DNA from: CAYGZQ01 sp964354375 [NCBI: uncultured Planctomycetota bacterium]
Lineage (GTDB): Bacteria; JAJVIF01; JAPKYR01
Length of the DNA stretch: 41,735 nt
Reading direction: 5' to 3'
Assembly (NCBI GenBank): GCA_964354375.1
Contig: CAYGZQ010000034.1
Span: 1 to 41,735, forward strand
A model generated the notes under the pieces. It was not told the origin of the DNA and ran no database searches. It saw only the letters and a list, made by a program, of their open reading frames with translations. A program made the translations under genes and the position numbers. Shown here one piece after another: positions 27,537-33,520 of this stretch (the stretch's first letter is position 1; every line of letters starts with the position of its first letter).

Positions 27537-27669
27537 ACCATTAACCCGCTTTTTGCGGCCATCAAAGCAAATGATGAACAAAGGGCGACGCTGACCCGCA
27601 TCCGCGATTCCTTGTTGCCAAAGCCGATGTCGGGAGATATTCGTGGTGGCCAAAGTCTGGGCTCGCTGA
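27537..27669 (+). pseudogene. hsdS: HsdS C-terminal remnant (type I restriction specificity subunit), frameshifted
   Basis: Reading from 27537 gives TINPLFAAIKANDEQRATL and then TRIRDSLLPKPMSGDIR, the characteristic end of a type I specificity subunit (compare LxxLRDxLLPKLMSGEIRV). After codon 27642-27644 one extra G shifts the frame. Skipping it restores VAKVWAR and a stop at 27667-27669. Everything before the terminal 35 or so residues is missing, and the fragment abuts ricT. Without the frameshift correction the frame fuses to the next gene, giving a misleadingly long open frame from 27612. Confidence 0.8.
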
Positions 27670-27731
27670 ACTCATGGCACAATAAAGCGTGCAAACGCGA
27701 GAGGAGACGCGATCTGAACTACACACGACTA

Positions 27732-28607
27732 ATGCTCAATCACTACCGACGATGGAATATTCAGCTTGATGAGAAGGAGGAGTTCAACCGTTTTAAGAAC
27801 CGCCTTTTGCATGCCCTTGACAGTACCGTAGGGCAATTCATAGTCGAGCAACCGAGCATGTCAAATAGGTTCTGCCTGGTCCTTGGGCTCAGGCAACCAG
27901 CCGAGTCTGGAACAGGCCTCGCGTCGGCTCCTCGACGGGCAAGAGAGATGCTAGCTCCTCTTGGCCAGTTCTTTGGTGACACCACGATATACAACACGAT
28001 GGCCCTGGCCAGTAACGTGCAGGAGTTGGTCCTCTCGTTGCACCTTGTCTTCTGGCTTCTCTCAGAACATGACTGCCCTTACGTTGCCAATATAGTTGAT
28101 GCTATTCGGGGTGCAATTGATGCCAGCCCGTTGATCGATATTCGAATTGCTAGGCGTGGCAAGCAAGTGACCCTCTACCCAAGCGGCGCTGCGCTTCTTG
28201 ACAAGGCCGTCATCAACGATATCTTGGCTTGGCTGCAGCGTCATCCGGCTGCTGCCAAGCACTTCGACAGGGCACTGGAGATCTACCTTAAGAAGGACAC
28301 CGCCCAGTACCGCAACCTCCTGGACGAACTTCGATCAGCGCTTGAGAAGCTGGTGCGAAGGATGCTTGGCAACCGGAAGAACCTTGAGAATCAGAAAGAA
28401 CTCCTGCTGCAATGGATGGAAGTTCGCGGTGCTCATGTTCAGATTCGCAACCTCTTTGAAAGACTACTGGCGTGCTATACGCAGTATCATAACGACGCCG
28501 TGAAGCACGGAGAAGGCTGGTCGGAAAAGGATGTTGAATACATGATCTACCAGACGGGGGTATTTATGCGTTTGTTGCTCGTATTGAATGGGGATGATCG
28601 GAGTTGA
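27732..28607 (+). CDS. HEPN/AbiJ-like putative abortive-infection protein
   Basis: The N-terminal part (RRWNIQLDEKEEFNRFKNRLL) resembles the AbiJ-type domain. The C-terminal half is an all-helical HEPN-like domain: RNLLDELRSALEKLVRRMLG, ENQKELLLQW, then LLACYTQYHNDAVKHGE. In the last motif the usual HEPN R-x(4-6)-H reads H-N-D-A-V-K-H, so the arginine is not obvious. Such proteins act as RNA-cleaving effectors or partners in phage defence. The ATG at 27732 is the first good start after the hsdS stop. A GAGGAG at 27701-27706 fits better with an in-frame CTG at 27714, possibly a mutated start. It is followed after 6 bases by a TIR fragment. The family call is tentative. Confidence 0.6.
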   Translation: MLNHYRRWNIQLDEKEEFNRFKNRLLHALDSTVGQFIVEQPSMSNRFCLVLGLRQPAESGTGLASAPRRAREMLAPLGQFFGDTTIYNTMALASNVQELVLSLHLVFWLLSEHDCPYVANIVDAIRGAIDASPLIDIRIARRGKQVTLYPSGAALLDKAVINDILAWLQRHPAAAKHFDRALEIYLKKDTAQYRNLLDELRSALEKLVRRMLGNRKNLENQKELLLQWMEVRGAHVQIRNLFERLLACYTQYHNDAVKHGEGWSEKDVEYMIYQTGVFMRLLLVLNGDDRS

Positions 28608-28613
28608 TCGGAA

Positions 28614-28805
28614 ATGCGCCTATTCATCAATTACAGCAAGGGCGATCTTGAGATAGTCAACCAGATAGCCGAGGCGTTGCGTCCGCATGCTCAGGTGTTC
28701 TACCGGGACAAGGACAGAGAACCCGGCGGGGACACCTGGCAAGTGGTATTTGGTTTCGTTGGCGGTGCCGACCTGAGATTGGAGCATAACGTGGACCTCG
28801 CTTGA
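28614..28805 (+). pseudogene. Truncated TIR-domain gene
   Basis: The first 43 residues are the start of a TIR domain: RLFINYSKGDLEIVNQIAEAL, then the strand AQVFYRDKD and the loop REPGGDTWQ. After that the sequence no longer resembles TIR, and a stop follows at residue 64. The catalytic Glu region and about two-thirds of the domain are missing, so NADase activity is not expected. It begins 6 bases after the HEPN-like gene, which suggests the two were once a paired defence operon. Confidence 0.7.
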
Positions 28806-28834
28806 GACTTATGGAGACGAGGCTGTGACCAAAG

Positions 28835-29548
28835 ATGGAGAACCCGATGGAATATGACGTCTACTGCGACGAGAGCCGGCCTGACCTGCTATCTTCGCGC
28901 CATCCACAGGCCGCGTACATGGTCATTGGGAGCCTGTGGCTCAGGACCGAGGATCGCGGGCCTTTCAAAGACGGGATTCATGACCTGCGGGACACGCACC
29001 GGATCGGGGGCGAATTCAAGTGGCAGAAGGTCTCCAGGTCGAGGCTGGGGTTCTATCGATCTCTGATGGACTGGTTCGTGGACCAGGGAGATGAGTTGCG
29101 GTTCAGATGCATTGCCGTCGAGCAGGACAAAGTGAACCTCCTCAAGTTTCATGATGACGATCAAGAGCTTGGATTCTACAAGTTCTACTACCAGATGCTC
29201 CACAACTGGATAATGGACTCCAACACGTACTGCGTCTTCTGCGACTATAAGATGAACCGACGTCCCGAGCGGCTGACAGTGCTTCAGCGATGTCTGAAGT
29301 ACTCGAACCTATCGGCTGAGGTCGCGAGTGTGCAGGCTGTGAGGTCAAGGGAATCCGTCCTGATACAAGTGGCTGACGTGCTAACGGGTGCTGCATCGGC
29401 CAGGTTGAACGGAACCCTGCTGTCTGGGAGTGCGAAGCTTCAGGTAGTGGAGCTACTCGAGAGCCGGCTGGGGCACACGATCCGGCACACGCATCGGGCC
29501 GAGTCGAAATTCAACGTATTTGTGATCGATCTGATGGGAGGACAGTAG
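28835..29548 (+). CDS. DUF3800 family protein
   Basis: DUF3800 proteins have an RNase H-like fold with acidic active-site candidates and are common in mobile and defence regions. Visible family marks are YDVYCDESR (D12, E13) near the N-terminus, GGEFKWQKVSRSRLGFY, FCDYKMNRR and ESVLIQVADVLTGA. The length of 237 aa is usual. The start is ATG 28835, or ATG 28847 which has GGAGAA four bases before it. The stop codon directly abuts the ATG of the nuclease-like gene, with an RBS (GGGAGGA) inside its 3' end, so the two are co-expressed. Confidence 0.82.
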   Translation: MENPMEYDVYCDESRPDLLSSRHPQAAYMVIGSLWLRTEDRGPFKDGIHDLRDTHRIGGEFKWQKVSRSRLGFYRSLMDWFVDQGDELRFRCIAVEQDKVNLLKFHDDDQELGFYKFYYQMLHNWIMDSNTYCVFCDYKMNRRPERLTVLQRCLKYSNLSAEVASVQAVRSRESVLIQVADVLTGAASARLNGTLLSGSAKLQVVELLESRLGHTIRHTHRAESKFNVFVIDLMGGQ

Positions 29549-29971
29549 ATGTCCTACCCCCCTCTGGTGAAATACGGCGGTGAGGGCGATTACAGAGCAC
29601 ACTACGAGAAGGTGTACTGTCGGGGTCCGATAGAGACATTCGACGGAATCAAGGTGAGATTCCGAAAGAGCAGATTCGACCATTGCTTCTACGACACGGT
29701 AGTGACTCAAGATGACACCTTCTCGCAAAAGCGAGCTGAGCGGATCGACTGGATAAAGGCAGCACTTCAGGACTCATCGGCTGACTCATACCAGGGATGG
29801 GACAACCGCCGAAAGCAAGTGGATGCGTCAAGGAGAGTCACTGTTGTTCAGGGTGACTACGTAGTAGTCATCCAGATGACCGGTGCCAGACGAGCGCATT
29901 TCATCACGGCTTTCGTTGCCGACAGACCATCAACCATTGGCTTGATCAAAGGGAAGCCAAAGTGGGTATGA
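29549..29971 (+). CDS. PBECR-type (barnase-EndoU-ColicinE5/D-RelE-like) putative ribonuclease
   Basis: This 140-residue protein has the order of motifs seen in phage-type BECR nucleases: a strand with a basic-His motif (KVRFRKSRFDHCFYD), FSQKRAERIDWIKAAL, RRVTVVQGDYVVVIQM, AHFITAFVAD and a final TIGLIKGKPKW. His and Arg residues in FDHCF and RAERIDW are candidate catalytic residues. It is predicted to be a small metal-independent RNase or a toxin. It starts with no gap after the DUF3800 gene (RBS at 29536-29542), and a minus-strand small RNA ends at its stop codon. The family call rests on recognised motifs only. Confidence 0.65.
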   Translation: MSYPPLVKYGGEGDYRAHYEKVYCRGPIETFDGIKVRFRKSRFDHCFYDTVVTQDDTFSQKRAERIDWIKAALQDSSADSYQGWDNRRKQVDASRRVTVVQGDYVVVIQMTGARRAHFITAFVADRPSTIGLIKGKPKWV

Positions 29972-30004
29972 AAAAACCGCTGATTCGCCAGGCTGGCTCA
30001 GCGG
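29971..30004 (-). terminator. Terminator of the minus-strand small RNA
   Basis: On the minus strand CCGCTGA (30004-29998) pairs with TCAGCGG (29983-29977), enclosing a nested GCCA-GCC-TGGC hairpin, and is followed by six T residues (29976-29971). On the plus strand the hairpin is not followed by T residues, but it may cap the nuclease mRNA. Confidence 0.8.
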
Positions 30005-30041
30005 AAAGCCTTTTGGGATCCTGCTGCCACTGGCAGAGGAC
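29971..30041 (-). ncRNA. Candidate small RNA of about 71 nt, convergent to the DUF3800-nuclease pair
   Basis: A consensus minus-strand promoter (30048-30076) would start transcription near 30041. A strong terminator ends it at about 29971. The predicted RNA has a 5' hairpin CTGCC-AGT-GGCAG, a linker containing GGATCC and AAAAGG, and the terminator hairpin with an internal arm. No open reading frame of note is inside. It ends exactly at the stop codon of the nuclease gene without antisense overlap. It could be a regulatory RNA or an RNA antitoxin of the pair. Function is unknown. Confidence 0.55.
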
Positions 30042-30047
30042 ATTGAG

Positions 30048-30076
30048 ACTATACCACACTTATACAGGGTTGTCAA
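30048..30076 (-). promoter_or_regulatory. Consensus sigma70 promoter on the minus strand for the small RNA
   Basis: On the minus strand there is TTGACA (plus-strand 30071-30076), a 17-base spacer and TATAGT (plus-strand 30048-30053). Both hexamers and spacing are near perfect, and the -35 lies in a 21-base direct repeat. Confidence 0.78.
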
Positions 30077-30109
30077 GACTTGAGAGGGTATACAGGGTTG
30101 TCAAGACTT
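30061..30109. repeat. 21-base direct repeat over the small-RNA promoter
   Basis: Two identical 21-base copies, 30061-30081 and 30089-30109 (28-base period), each contain TTGACA on the minus strand. The inner copy overlaps the -35 and spacer of the small-RNA promoter, so the pair could be an operator, or a small duplication. Confidence 0.85.
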
Positions 30110-30129
30110 TAGAGAGTTAAGGAGTTCTT

Positions 30130-30262
30130 GTGGCTTCCCAAGTTACAGAATCAACCCTAGAGCAAGCCGAACTCGACTCGTTTGCCGGTCTCGGATACGA
30201 GGTTTTCTACGGTCCTGAGATCGCGCCCGGGGAGCCGTTCGCCGAGAGGTCAAGCTACTACG
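30130..30262 (+). pseudogene. hsdR: HsdR N-terminal remnant (type I restriction subunit)
   Basis: From GTG 30130 (AAGGAG at 30119-30124) the protein reads VTESTLEQAELDSFAGLGYE then VFYGPEIAPGEPFAERSSY, the recognised beginning of type I restriction subunit R (TEs-x-x-E-x-A-x-L...LGY-x-V-x-xGPxIAPGEPxAER). Homology is lost after about 44 residues, where HsdR should go on for about 1,000. The open frame continues to 30375, but out of context. Confidence 0.82.
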
Positions 30263-30319
30263 GGCAAGATATACGTTCCCGACATGGGCGGCGACAGCGT
30301 GCTCGTGTTTCAAGGGTAG
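30263..30319 (+). pseudogene. Last codons of a lost paralogue of the neighbouring lipoprotein
   Basis: In the frame starting at 30263 the sequence reads GKIYVPDMGGDSVLVFQG and a TAG stop. This matches the C-terminal end of the lipoprotein at 30435-32969 (HKMYIPDMSTSHVYVYEL and stop). So the 3' end of a second gene of that type seems to survive, joined directly to the HsdR stub. The region is short (18 codons), so the evidence is suggestive rather than decisive. Confidence 0.55.
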
Positions 30320-30349
30320 ATCAGACTGTGTTTCTCCGGGCTGTGCTCT

Positions 30350-30378
30350 TTGACATTCCCGGACCGGTTATCTAACAT
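30350..30378 (+). promoter_or_regulatory. Sigma70 promoter for the PKD/propeller lipoprotein
   Basis: A perfect TTGACA (30350-30355), a 17-base spacer and TAACAT (30373-30378, 4/6). It lies 57 bases before the ATG at 30435, which has AGGAGGT at 30420-30426. Confidence 0.65.
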
Positions 30379-30434
30379 TGTCGTTTGATAAGGCAAGCAC
30401 ACCATGTCCTGGTAAGCAAAGGAGGTCCGTCATC

Positions 30435-32969
30435 ATGTCCCGATTCCTGATGATTCTGAGTGCGGTCACTCTGGCCACGATATTGGCAGTCTCGTGCTCC
30501 GGTGGGAGAGTCGTGCCGACGTCTCCCGATCTGCAGACGCCGGGCGGAGACCGCCCTGAAGCGTGCGCCAATACCCATCTCTGGGGCGCATGGGACGTCA
30601 CGCTGGATCCCGCTGCGCGCACGGCCGACATCGTTCCCCTGCGAGGAGCCGATTTCACGGCCAACGTGACGCAATTCATGCAGCCGCCCGCATCGAGCAA
30701 ACACATGATGTCGATAGTCATCGATCCATCCTCGGATTTTGCCGTCGGGCATGTCGTGGTGGACGTGACGTTCGCTCATCCCTTTCCGGGGCTGGATCTG
30801 TATACCGGTTTCGATGTGCGGGGCGTGTGCATCGGTGACGGCGTTATCTCCGGGATCGTCGATCCGCTGATCCGATACGCGGCGTCGGACGACCTCAGGG
30901 TGTTGAACGCGGACGGCATGACCAGATGGTTCAACCCGTCCGAGTTTACGTCCTACGGCACGATGTTCGGGTTCACCAGGGGCAAGCTCGGGACGCCGTC
31001 CGACAACTGGCTTGCGACGCTGAACGGGTACAGGTACTTCTGCGACGGCCTGGGCAAAGAGGATGACCTGATGGAATTCCTGCTCGACCCGGCTTGCGCT
31101 AATCCCCGGGGCTACTTCTCCGCGGGGAATTCCCTCACGCGACGCTATGATCTTCAATTCCCGATGGTGGGGGGCGCCCCGCAATTCCGGTTCCAGTATG
31201 CCGTCGTGGCGAGCTGGCTTCAACCGATGAACAATCCTCCGATGAACATCCCTGACGACTTCCCGACGGGCGCCAACTGCCAGGAAGCCTTCGCATCCCT
31301 GGCCACCGACCAGTCCGAAATGTATTACGTCGACTCGTCGCTCTTCGGGGGGACTCTTGAGCTCACCCTGACCGTGCTGGATCATCAGGGCGCGCTGGAG
31401 CCGTCCACGTATCTCGACGAGATAACCGCTATACATCTTGAGACTCCCGACGGGCTGATTGATGGCAAGGTGGCTTCCTTCGAGGGACCCGACCTGGCCG
31501 CGGCGGTCACCGGCACAAGCGAGGATGGGATAGAATTCCTTCTCACGGTGCCGGACGTGACCCCGTACGCGACAGGCGATTTCCCCGTGCTCGTGGTCAT
31601 CGAGAGCGCCGATCCGGACAACTACGGCTCCGGCTTCCCCGGTTTCGTGTATCCCACCTCTGCCAGGCTCGCCGCATACTTCACGGCGAGCGTGCATGTG
31701 ACCGATGAAATGCCTTACAAGGACCCCGTCGCGGTGGCTGAGATAGCCACGCCCAAGTCGCCGTACTACAAGGGGGATCACCTGAATTTCGATGCAACGG
31801 GCTCCTACGACCCAGACAACGATATTCCCGGAGAGGGTATCGTCACGTACGAATGGGACTGGGACAACGACGGCACATACGATGAAACGGGCCCGGAGGC
31901 TTGGCACACATGGGATGCCGTGGGCACCTACTACGTGCAGCTGAGGGTAACGGACGATGAAAGCGCGACGGGCACGCTTGACGAGCCCATGGAGGTCGAG
32001 ATTCTGGCTATCCCCTCACCGCAGTTGATTGCCGACCTTACAGGTTTCCATTCGCCGTACTGCTCCCAGGTCGACATGGAGGAGAATGACGGATGGGTGG
32101 ATTGCACGCAGGCTGCGCCGGTGCTCGACTTCGGGTTCTACAGGATCGGCAACGATGAGAGCGTGGAGAAAGTGTTCCAGAAGACCGGCGGCGGGTTCTT
32201 CGGTATGCCCGGACCGTTCGACATAAGCAGCGAGGCAAGGAAAATTCTCGCACCGAACATGCTCAGTTTCGGAGACCTCCTCGTGGACCTCTGGGACCTT
32301 GACGGAGGCGCGGGCAAGCAGTTCTACCTCCCGGTGGACGTTCCTACCGGGATATTCTTCTGCGGCGATGTCAAACTTTTCGCGGACCTGTCAGTCGCGG
32401 TCCTGTCCGATCCCATCGCGAAGCGGCTTATCACCTGGGACTACACACAGAGCTCCCCCACCTACACGATATACTGGACGGCGGAGTTTCCGAACATCCT
32501 TGAGGGCGACATGGAGGGCGATCGGCTGTTTGTGTACTGCCGCAACAGCCCCAACCCGTATCCGGTCGTCGAAGTCAGGGATGCCGAAGATTGGTCCGTC
32601 ATCACGACATTCGTCACCGACACGATCGATTATCCGATGATGTCGGACATGGACTACGATCCCTACAGAGACCAGCTCTGCTTCGGCAGCGACGACATCG
32701 GAAATCTCGAGGTCTGGGATGCGGGGACTTACACCCATGTCCAGACGATCAACTCAACGCATGGAGCAGTGCAGGGGGTCGATCACATGGGCGGCGCGAT
32801 TTATGTGACCGCTCCGGGTCGTTTGATCGTCTTCGATGCAGATACTCTTTCCAAGCTGTGGGACGTTCCGTGCGGGAACGATCCGAGGATCATCACCTGC
32901 AACCCGCACACGCACAAGATGTACATCCCCGACATGAGCACGTCGCATGTCTATGTCTACGAGTTATAA
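30435..32969 (+). CDS. Large lipoprotein: LWG domain, PKD domain, beta-propeller-like C-terminus
   Basis: An 844-residue surface lipoprotein. The signal peptide ends in a lipobox (AVSC, Cys about 17). Residues about 25-290 form the LWG domain shared with the gene at 21462 (LWGAWDVTLDP, ADIVPLRGADF, AHPFPGLDLYTGFDVRG, DDFPTGAN). A PKD domain follows at about 430-525 (FDATGSYDPDND, YEWDWDNDGTYDETG, GTYYVQLRVTDDES). The C-terminal 300 residues are propeller-like repeats (VEVRDAEDW, LEVWDAGTY, IVFDADTLSKLWDV). PKD domains usually mediate protein or glycan binding, so an adhesive or cell-surface binding role is plausible. RBS AGGAGGT supports ATG 30435 over the upstream extension to 30378. Confidence 0.82.
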   Translation: MSRFLMILSAVTLATILAVSCSGGRVVPTSPDLQTPGGDRPEACANTHLWGAWDVTLDPAARTADIVPLRGADFTANVTQFMQPPASSKHMMSIVIDPSSDFAVGHVVVDVTFAHPFPGLDLYTGFDVRGVCIGDGVISGIVDPLIRYAASDDLRVLNADGMTRWFNPSEFTSYGTMFGFTRGKLGTPSDNWLATLNGYRYFCDGLGKEDDLMEFLLDPACANPRGYFSAGNSLTRRYDLQFPMVGGAPQFRFQYAVVASWLQPMNNPPMNIPDDFPTGANCQEAFASLATDQSEMYYVDSSLFGGTLELTLTVLDHQGALEPSTYLDEITAIHLETPDGLIDGKVASFEGPDLAAAVTGTSEDGIEFLLTVPDVTPYATGDFPVLVVIESADPDNYGSGFPGFVYPTSARLAAYFTASVHVTDEMPYKDPVAVAEIATPKSPYYKGDHLNFDATGSYDPDNDIPGEGIVTYEWDWDNDGTYDETGPEAWHTWDAVGTYYVQLRVTDDESATGTLDEPMEVEILAIPSPQLIADLTGFHSPYCSQVDMEENDGWVDCTQAAPVLDFGFYRIGNDESVEKVFQKTGGGFFGMPGPFDISSEARKILAPNMLSFGDLLVDLWDLDGGAGKQFYLPVDVPTGIFFCGDVKLFADLSVAVLSDPIAKRLITWDYTQSSPTYTIYWTAEFPNILEGDMEGDRLFVYCRNSPNPYPVVEVRDAEDWSVITTFVTDTIDYPMMSDMDYDPYRDQLCFGSDDIGNLEVWDAGTYTHVQTINSTHGAVQGVDHMGGAIYVTAPGRLIVFDADTLSKLWDVPCGNDPRIITCNPHTHKMYIPDMSTSHVYVYEL

Positions 32970-33008
32970 TCCGGCCGGCATTAACGGTCCGTTCGATAAG
33001 AAAAAAAG

Positions 33009-33031
33009 CCCCGCATGCGTTGCGGGGTTTT
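33009..33031. terminator. Bidirectional terminator between the lipoprotein and tRNA-Leu
   Basis: A 7-bp stem CCCCGCA/TGCGGGG (33009-33015 with 33021-33027). TTTT follows on the plus strand and CTTTTTTT on the minus strand. It can end both the lipoprotein transcript and the minus-strand tRNA transcript. Confidence 0.85.
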
Positions 33032-33039
33032 CTTTCGCC

Positions 33040-33126
33040 TGGTGCGCGGAGGGGGACTTGAACCCCCATGGACTTACGTCCACTAGGCCCTGAACCTAGC
33101 GCGTCTACCGATTCCGCCATCCGCGC
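33040..33126 (-). tRNA. tRNA-Leu (anticodon CAG)
   Basis: The minus strand gives a class II tRNA: acceptor GCGCGGA/TCCGCGC, D arm, and anticodon stem CTAGG/CCTAG with loop TTCAGGG (anticodon CAG at plus-strand 33090-33092). A long variable arm typical of leucine tRNA follows, then a T arm with GGTTCAAGTCC. Discriminator A and an encoded CCA end it at 33040. The gene covers 87 bases including CCA. It reads CUG. Confidence 0.96.
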
Positions 33127-33141
33127 ACGAACGGCATTGCA

Positions 33142-33170
33142 TATATACTCTGCCCCGGCGTTGCTGTCAA
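33142..33170 (-). promoter_or_regulatory. Consensus promoter for tRNA-Leu
   Basis: On the minus strand there is TTGACA (plus-strand 33165-33170), a 17-base spacer and TATATA (plus-strand 33142-33147). This gives a start about 10 bases upstream of the mature tRNA. Confidence 0.82.
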
Positions 33171-33224
33171 GCTCTGAACCGCGCGCCGCTGCAATCGGTC
33201 AATATGTAAGGGCCAATGCAATCG

Positions 33225-33296
33225 ATACCCGATGCGCGAACCGTATCCGATGCGCGAAGTGTATGCAAAGCGCGAAGTGCATCCGAGGCCCGAACG
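33225..33296. repeat. Four degenerate 18-base tandem repeats
   Basis: The units are 33225-33242, 33243-33260, 33261-33278 and 33279-33296, with a consensus close to GTATCCGATGCGCGAAGT. Each shares the GCGCGAA or GCCCGAA core. The last unit merges into the left arm of the inverted repeat. Confidence 0.75.
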
Positions 33297-33395
33297 TGAG
33301 TGAGGGCGCCTGCCTATCCGGGACGTACCTGAAGAGTTCTGGGATCGCCCACACCTGCGTTCGGGCATTGGAGCGCCCTCACTTACGTTCGGGCC
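33287..33395. repeat. Inverted repeat, 23-base arms with about 63-base spacer
   Basis: The left arm 33287-33309 and right arm 33373-33395 are complementary at 22 of 23 positions (GGCCCGAACGT[G/A]AGTGAGGGCGC). Weaker complementarity continues outward on both sides to about 33278 and 33403. No gene lies inside. It may be a MITE-like element or a long structured RNA. Confidence 0.8.
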
Positions 33396-33483
33396 TTGGA
33401 TACAACCACGGATGCCGCGGATCGGACACATTTCGCCCGCTTGCCGGGAACCTAAGTTGTGGATGCCTGCCGGGTGTTAAGGG

Positions 33484-33489
33484 TATAAT
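33484..33489 (+). promoter_or_regulatory. -10 box candidate for the lptFG-lptD operon
   Basis: A perfect TATAAT 31 bases before the lptF ATG. The nearest TTGTGG (33457-33462) is 21 bases away, so the -35 is unconvincing. Confidence 0.4.
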
Positions 33490-33520
33490 CCGACCTGAAG
33501 CACCCGAAAGATAGGGCTCA

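Larger units (their letters stand above)
33127..33520. other. Intergenic gap of 394 bases: tRNA promoter, tandem and inverted repeats, lptF promoter
   Basis: No gene is supported. Contents are the tRNA promoter (33142-33170), an 18-base tandem array (33225-33296), an imperfect 23-base inverted repeat (33287-33309 with 33373-33395), and a TATAAT box (33484-33489) before lptF. Confidence 0.6.

Noticed and set aside
27612-27731. N-terminal extension of the HEPN-like protein starting at TTG 27612
   Set aside because: The first residues (LLPKPMSGDIR) are the end of HsdS. The frame is joined only by a one-base shift.
28614-28805. Functional small TIR protein
   Set aside because: Only about 43 residues are TIR-like. 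The catalytic region is missing, so it is treated as a broken gene.
30061-30109. CRISPR-like pair of direct repeats
   Set aside because: There are only two copies with a 7-base interval and no cas genes. The repeat covers a promoter -35, so an operator or duplication fits better.
30372-31907. Long minus-strand open frame of 511 codons
   Set aside because: It lies opposite the lipoprotein gene at 30435, which has a signal peptide, a PKD domain and a perfect RBS. The minus-strand translation has no domain and is rich in Arg, Gly and His, as expected of a GC-rich shadow.
33225-33296. Tandem repeats as a CRISPR array
   Set aside because: The 18-base units are contiguous without spacers and have diverged from each other.
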